Below, one piece after another: positions 58,700 to 64,000 of a stretch of 64,000 bases of DNA (its first letter is position 1; every line of letters starts with the position of its first letter). The notes below the pieces were generated by a model that searched no databases, was not told the DNA's origin, and saw only the letters and a program-made list of their open reading frames with translations. The translations under genes and the position numbers were made by a program. Origin of the DNA: Gnetum montanum. Lineage: Eukaryota > Streptophyta > Gnetopsida > Gnetales > Gnetaceae. The DNA lies in contig MNCI01010504.1 of assembly GCA_015680685.1 (NCBI GenBank), positions 948,502 through 1,012,501 of the forward strand, in the 5' to 3' direction.

Positions 58700-59720
58700 T
58701 AGCTAGAGCGCAGCCTGATTGAAAAGTTCATGTCAGAGGGAGCAAGGCCACAGATGGATTTGATTAGGAGATGGGTCTAGTCAGTTTGGGCATTGGATAC
58801 GGTGATGGTCAAATGCTTGGCTGACGACTGTCTCCTGTTTTGGTTCACCTCAGCGACGGATAGGGAATGCATCCTGGTGGAGGGGCCTTGGTTTTATTGG
58901 GCATGGGGGTTGGCGCTGGCACCCTGGCACCCTGGCACCTGGGAGAACACTGCAATAAAGACCTATTTTAATGAGTTCTAGGTTGGGTTTGGTTACACGG
59001 TCTCCCCCTGGAATACTGGTCGGTGAATTTCCTGCAATCGATGGCTACGTTATCCACCAAGTTTATTAAATTTGACCAGTTCACCGAGGCAATGGACCAT
59101 TTGGGTTTTGCACGATTTTGTGTGTGGAGGTTCCTATGCTTCACAGACCACATTGATGAACTTGTGCTGGACACCAACGTTGGTGAAGAGTGGATCCACG
59201 TACAATTTGAAAATCTACCGACAGAGGTCTTGACCTCACCTACGGATAACGTGAATGGGGGCAACCCTACAAAATAGGGTCATACCACCCTCAAAATTAA
59301 CAATGGGGGTTCGCAACTCATCGAAAAAAAGGGCCAAGTGGCCAACAAGGGCTCGATGGCACCTGCAGGTATTGCAAAGAGTAAGGTGGAGGTTCTACAT
59401 CGTAAGGAGGGACTTTCACAAGATAAGGTGGGGGCTACCTCCAGGCATGGTCCGACCATCCTTGGCCACAGCAGGGCAGGGGGAGGCCCATCAGGCACCT
59501 CGTGTGGTGGAGGACCATTAGACACCTCATATGATGGAGGACCATTGGATGGTGGCCAGGATGATAGGCTAGGCATGATAGGTAAGGCTCCTTACGGTGC
59601 CCTAACTAAGGTAGGCGCCCTGACTAATGTAGGGGCCCAGCTGAGCTGCAATGGCTTGCCACAAACCCCCAAGATGGGGGAGTGGGCTTGTTGCGGGGGG
59701 GGGGGGGGGGGATAGACATC
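58700..59720 (+). pseudogene. LINE ORF1 (DUF4283-like)
   Basis: Reads LIEKFMSEGARPQMDLIRRW, VWALDTVMVKCLADDCLLFW, CILVEGPWFYWAWGLALAPW, then FLQSMATLSTKFIKFDQFTE and LGFARFCVWRFLC. This is the order of the nucleic-acid-binding DUF4283 module in plant L1 ORF1 (ILEGPW, LAPW, R-x-K-FDE-T). A Gly-rich tail with GGG PLDTSYDGGPLDGGQ follows. A frame change lies near 58980 and TAG stops at several points. It ends in a run of 17 G at 59695-59711. ORF1 proteins coat LINE RNA. The N-terminal ATG may be at 58484. Confidence 0.65.
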
Positions 59721-59989
59721 GTCTAACCAAATGGATCACCACTATTAGGGGTTTGGAGTGACCCAAACTCCCTGCAAGTTGCCGAGGGTGCCACGCGAGA
59801 AGGGGATGGAGGTCACCTAGTTGATGTCCAAGGTTGAATGCTATGATAGCATCCACACCCAGTACAAGGCCACGCAACTGTATGTCGATTTGGGAGTGTA
59901 GCCTACACTCTGAGAGGTTTACAACATATGTTTGTCTATGTCACCATGAAGGTACTTTCCTAAAATTGCTAGGGACAGGGTACCCCGTA

Positions 59990-60660
59990 TAAATGACATA
60001 CCCTGAATCGAATGGTGAGCACCGAGGGGTGCAATGTAGTGTGTCTCCAAGAGACAAAATTATGGTAGATAGAAGCTCAGGTGTTACAGTTGGCAAGATG
60101 GTGTAGTCACCTCATGCCTAGTCAGGGATGGGTGGGAGGCCTCGAGGTCCTCACTAGGGTGGACTTGTATTAGCTCGATACATCTAACTGGAGCATTATG
60201 GTGTACCTACCAGGACTGGGCATCTAGATCACCATCGTCTATGGGGCCTAGGTGTGATAGGACCACATTAGGGAATTATCTCGGCTTGCAAAGCTAGACC
60301 CCCATGGCTCCTACTAGCTCCTCATTAGGAACTTTAATCAACGACTCTACAACTGGAAGAAGACTAGGGGCTCTGCTGCGGAGCCCTAGGGGGCCTCTGA
60401 GTGACTGGCACTACTACAACGCACTGGCCTCACCAACCTAGAGAGTGCAGGATGTAGGTACACCTGGAGCAACAGAAGGTAGGGCACAGCTAGGGTGCAG
60501 TCCCACATTGACTGGGTGTGGGTCAACGCTGCACTTTTGTTAGACTAGGAAGTCCATGCTTATGGGCAGGATCGGGTGGCCTTGGATCACTGGCCCATCA
60601 TTTGTCACCTAGATACTGAAGTGTCCAGGGTCCCATGCCCGTTCAGATTTGAATGAACCT
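59990..60660 (+). pseudogene. LINE ORF2 endonuclease
   Basis: AP-endonuclease-like reading: NVVCLQETKLW (60028-60060, catalytic Glu), LLIRNFNQRLYNW (about 60320, where GDFN has become RNFN, losing the Asp), RYTWSNRR, HIDWVWVNAALL and ALDHWPI (60585-60605, the S/A-D-H motif). Many TAG stops. The enzyme normally nicks target DNA to prime reverse transcription. Confidence 0.65.
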
Positions 60661-61960
60661 AGTTGAACAAACCCTGGTTGGGTGAGCTAGTCCAGTCTAT
60701 CCAGCAAGGGTACAATAACACGAAGGAGCCACATGACTTCCTCAAGCACAGACTCAGGGCCCTCAAATGCCAGATCAAGGCCCTTGCCACAGTGGATATG
60801 TACAACTTCAAAGGCTATTGGTCTCAACTAAAATCCCAACTGTAGAACATCCAGGCCCAACAGGAGCATGGGGCCAATCTCGCCCAATAGGAACTCATCC
60901 TCTAAGACGAGCTACAGATCATATAGCATGAAGAGGAGGAATACTAGGGTCAACGAGCCCATATACAATGGTTCCAAGCTAGTGACCATCACATGAAATT
61001 CTTCTTTTTCGTAGAAAAGGCACATCATGAGACCCTCCATCAAGTACAACGAATGCTTCATGGCCTATCTCATGGGGAACAGCCCCACTCATCATTTGGC
61101 CTAGAAAAACTATTACACTACTAGTAGTAGGTTTGGCAATGGCAACCCAAGGATCCCATATTAGTCACTATCCCATAGATAGTCATCGCAGCAGACAACT
61201 AGCGCCTCATGCAACCCTTCTCACATGTTGAACTGCATACCGCACTGCAGGCCATGCCAGCAGATAAATCCCCAAGGCCAGATGGATGGCCCATTTAATT
61301 CTTTCATGAGTTCAAGGACTTACTTAGGCCTAATCTGTTGGATGCCTTCAACCGCATTCTTACATGGCAACAAGTACCTGGGTGCTAATGGCATGATCAT
61401 CTTTACACATGTCATTGTTCCATAGGCCCGAGCACTTGTCAGGGTGCTGGATAGGATGAAGAGAGAAGTGGAGCTGATCCCCAACCCTGGTAAGTCCACA
61501 CTCTACCTCACCCATACCCACCCCTCTATCTGCAACAAGGTCATCCAGATTTTAGGGATTCTTTTGGGTGAATCAGAGGACACGTACCTGGGTATCCCCA
61601 TGCACAACTGGCACCGAAAACGAACTTGGCAGGTGCTTATAATGAAACTCCAAAAGCACACAACACACTTAGTGAATAGGCTCCTATCCCAAAAATGAAA
61701 AATTGTGCTAGCATCGATAGTGCTGGCCACCATGATGAGGTTCGTGGCATCCATGGCCACCCCGCCATCTAGAGTTACTCAAAAAATTGACGAGATAATT
61801 TGGGATATTGTATGGTTAGGGGGCAAGGGTGGACTGAGAATGCATCTAGTGTCTTGGGAAAATACCACTTGCCCCCATCTGATGGGGGGTGTAGGCATTC
61901 TTCCATTTGTAGTGGAAGCTGTAATGGGTAGGCAACGGGTTCTTCATTGATTCTCCTTGA
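60661..61960 (+). pseudogene. LINE ORF2 reverse transcriptase with missing palm
   Basis: RT entry segment: LHTALQAMPADKSPRPDGWP then FFHEFKDLLRPNLLDAFNRI (61230-61370). Almost directly after it comes the post-palm part: VLDRMKREVELIPNPGKST, LGILLGESEDTYLGIPMHN, IDEIIWDIVWLGGKGGLRM (61440-61850) and HLMGGVGI (61870-61895). Fingers and palm, including the YADD box, are absent, implying an internal deletion of several hundred bases near 61370-61440. The region 60661-61220 is the long helix-rich linker. Confidence 0.65.
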
Positions 61961-62039
61961 TGTCAGACAACCCCCCAGTGGGTCTAGATCCTACTACAAA
62001 ATTATCATCTCTGGGTGGCTATTTGGTCAGATTCCCTGG

Positions 62040-62640
62040 TGTGCTGCCAACTCTACGTGCATGTCAACATGCTCACAGATAAAAACAAGGTCACCCTACA
62101 CCCCCAGTAGCTACTTCAACATCAATTCCCAGTAGACCCCCGATGGATGCATCTGTGGAAAGGCCTCTTACCCAAAAAAAATCAAGACCTTTGGGTGGCT
62201 GGTCCTACACCAAGTGCTCCTCATTCGCTAGTGGCTGAGGACATGTGGCATGCTCATCAGTACCACCTACCCGATGTGCAATCAGTGCACAGAGGTGCTC
62301 CACCACTTCTTACATGAATGCCTTGTGGCCAAGCACTTATGGAGTACAGTCAGCCTCCCCCCACTTGACTACTCTAGAAATTCACAGATGCTTGTAGTGC
62401 TGTGGACCCTCTGGCATGCCAGAAACGATAGGGTCTTTAAAGGGATGAATCTTCCCCCACTTGCCATGCTGGCTTACCAGTTCTACAGACTCTGGGTGAA
62501 ATTATTATGGTCATGGGTACGCATGCTTACCTTGAGCCACCTGCTACCAACATCCAAAATCAACTGGAGCTCTAGCACTGTGTTACATGAATGGGGTGGA
62601 CCAAAGTGCTGCAACACATCGTGGCTGACCTAGAGTTGGA
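62040..62640 (+). pseudogene. LINE zinc-binding RT tail
   Basis: Open from 62250: YPMCNQCTEVLHHFLHECLV fits the C-x2-C...H...C zinc segment of plant L1. LWTLWHARNDRVFKGMNLPP is a well-known wording that follows it. This segment may help bind RNA. No C-terminal RNase H is recognisable after it. Confidence 0.68.
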
Positions 62641-63732
62641 TGTCCAACCATTTTATGTGAACTAGAGTGGGGAGGTCACCATGTTATGAGGGTGTCAAAT
62701 TCTAGTTACCGTCGATGCTTTGGCCACGACGATTGGTGCACCTGCAACAGGGGACCAGATTCCCTCGATCGCAAGGTCCTAGCCTGTAGTGGCCAATTTC
62801 TTCTATGATCCCATCCCCCGGACTACCATCGGTCACATTCGGGGAATGGCCCTCCCACCTACCTGGCATGCCACCGTAGCATTGCTGGAGAGTTTCTTCA
62901 TTTAGTTGGGCTCGCATCACAAACTCAATGGTGTACACTTCATGTTCCTCTAGAGCATGCGTGCTAAGATTCCCGTCAACCTCCCACACTTCCTCTAGGA
63001 GTCTCTGCAATGGCAGTGCCCTGGTAGACACCCTGGCTATGCCCTCTAGCAGGCTGGTACCTCGATCCTACTGCTCCGACCACAGCCTCAACTAGCACAG
63101 GTGTATCATTAGAGGTAGAGGCGGCTTGGTTCCTCGATGAGGAGTACCACAGTCTCGGATGGAACCTCAGGTATGCCCCCCAGGGATGTGCAAGACACTA
63201 ACGGCATGCAAGACAAGCTGGGATAGGTCCCGCGGAGTGATGCATCGGCTGTAAATGATGGACCCAGAGACAACACCAGGGGACAACTTCCTGACAATCT
63301 TCTACTCCCTCCACAATCATACAACCAAATGCTGCTATGGATCAAAAATGTTATCAGAGACCACATGATAGGCATTGCTTAGATAATTGAGGAAAATAGA
63401 TATCACCTGGTAGCAGGCACGGGGGAGCTGGTTCTGAGACTTCAAACCTCTGAAGAGAGTCAGGGCTCCAACCACAACCCCCCTCCAAAAGCCTCTAACA
63501 AGGGGCATGTGGGGGGCGGCATTGGGACTTGTCTGGATTGGTTAGAAGCTCTGGTTAATGGTTTGGAAAGAGGGCATACTGCTCACTTGCGGTGATGGCC
63601 GTGGTGGTTGCGATTCGTAGGGGACCAGGGTTAGGGTCCGCGGTCAGTGTGGGCCAGCAGCTCTGGCCTATGCTGTACTAATGTATAACCTTCTTTTTGG
63701 GAATAACAATTCACTCAATTTTTTCCAAAAAA
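62641..63732 (+). other. LINE 3' region
   Basis: G+C-rich, with no recognised domain on the plus strand. The terminal part (63670-63732) with GTATAACCTTCTTTTTGGGAATAACAATTC and a short A run is like plant L1 3' ends. Minus-strand frames at 62702-63375 have no support. Confidence 0.45.
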
Positions 63733-63749
63733 AAATTATAAATTAATAG

Positions 63750-64000
63750 ATAATATGAAGTAATATCTATTCACCATTACACTAAAGAATTACCACTGCA
63801 TTGGGCTTCTTGTCAACGAAGGAGACATAAATGACGATAATGAAGGTGTAATCCTACCATAATAAAAGTAGACCTTCTCCTTATTTTAAAAATTTATCTT
63901 TTTTAATTGGATAGTCTAATATTTCAACACAATTTTCAGGTTAAAAAATATAGAAATAAACCCATCCCACTACTGCTTCTGAATGAAATTTTTATCTCAA
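63750..64000. other. AT-rich flank, nothing recognised
   Basis: Non-coding AT-rich DNA, probably the continuation of the sequence left of 58378 that the LINE entered. Confidence 0.4.

Larger units (their letters stand above)
58379..63732 (+). mobile_element. L1-type LINE, 5.35 kb, defective
   Basis: Plus strand. ORF1 with a DUF4283-like domain, ORF2 with endonuclease, interrupted RT and zinc-binding tail, then a 3' region ending in a short A run (63726-63735). Near-identical 17 bp flanks suggest target-primed insertion with little 5' loss. By eye it is clearly more G+C-rich than the rest of the window. Confidence 0.75.

Noticed and set aside
1-64000. Host genes, tRNA, rRNA or organelle DNA
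   Set aside because: I found no exon series with a known non-transposon domain and no cloverleaf-like sequence on either strand; only transposon-related coding remains could be supported.

Overview
This window is plant nuclear DNA made almost entirely of nested, decaying retrotransposons. I see no intact host gene, tRNA, rRNA, CRISPR array or prokaryotic feature. The lineage mix is Ty3/gypsy of the Tat, Athila and chromovirus types, Ty1/copia with a SIRE/Maximus-like gag, and L1-type LINEs. The tRNA-Asp-type primer site and the dual RNase H are also plant-type. Together they indicate pericentromeric or intergenic heterochromatin of a large, repeat-rich plant genome; the species cannot be named from the sequence. 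Most in-frame stops are TAG or TAA at former CAG or CAA codons, and catalytic Asp/Glu codons have repeatedly become Asn/Lys. Both patterns are expected from deamination of methylated cytosine in silenced DNA.

Layout. 1-6273: element A, minus-strand Tat-like element (protease, gag, primer site, 2.0 kb LTR), cut by the window start and inserted in an older minus-strand gypsy RT/RNase H remnant (6274-7650). 8807-15850: a minus-strand copia gag-only element mixed with two long repeat families, called here D (8807-10000, 14635-15850) and C (13157-14634, 22565-24126), in the interleaved order D-C-D-C. 15880-22065: minus-strand chromovirus (integrase, RNase H, RT, protease, gag) preceded by a long unrecognised reading frame. 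24127-24535 and 39872-44908, continuing at 53580 to about 55560: an old minus-strand Athila-like element H, split by two younger insertions.

Insertion 1 in H is element B (24541-39866, plus strand, about 15.3 kb with a 290 bp gap). It is a Tat-type element with gag, protease, an antisense gene, RT, two RNase H domains and an integrase truncated by a deletion into its 3' LTR. The target duplication is CTCAT/CTTAT, and H's integrase homology resumes on the other side. Insertion 2 is element E (44914-53574, plus strand). It is a nearly complete Athila-like element with both LTRs, target duplication ACCCC, a tRNA-Asp primer site, and catalytic residues intact in RT and integrase. To the right lie a LINE fragment (55560-56165), another Athila-like gag and LTR end (element I, 56166-58121), a gap, and a 5.4 kb L1-type LINE (about 58379-63732) with a probable target duplication and short A tail.

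The most promising items for new biology are the long unassigned reading frame upstream of the chromovirus gag, the spliced-looking antisense gene inside element B, arrays of palindromes in the LTRs of E and B, and a minisatellite kept at the same place (just after the protease) in A and B. Nothing here demonstrates a new functional system; all coding regions carry disabling mutations.
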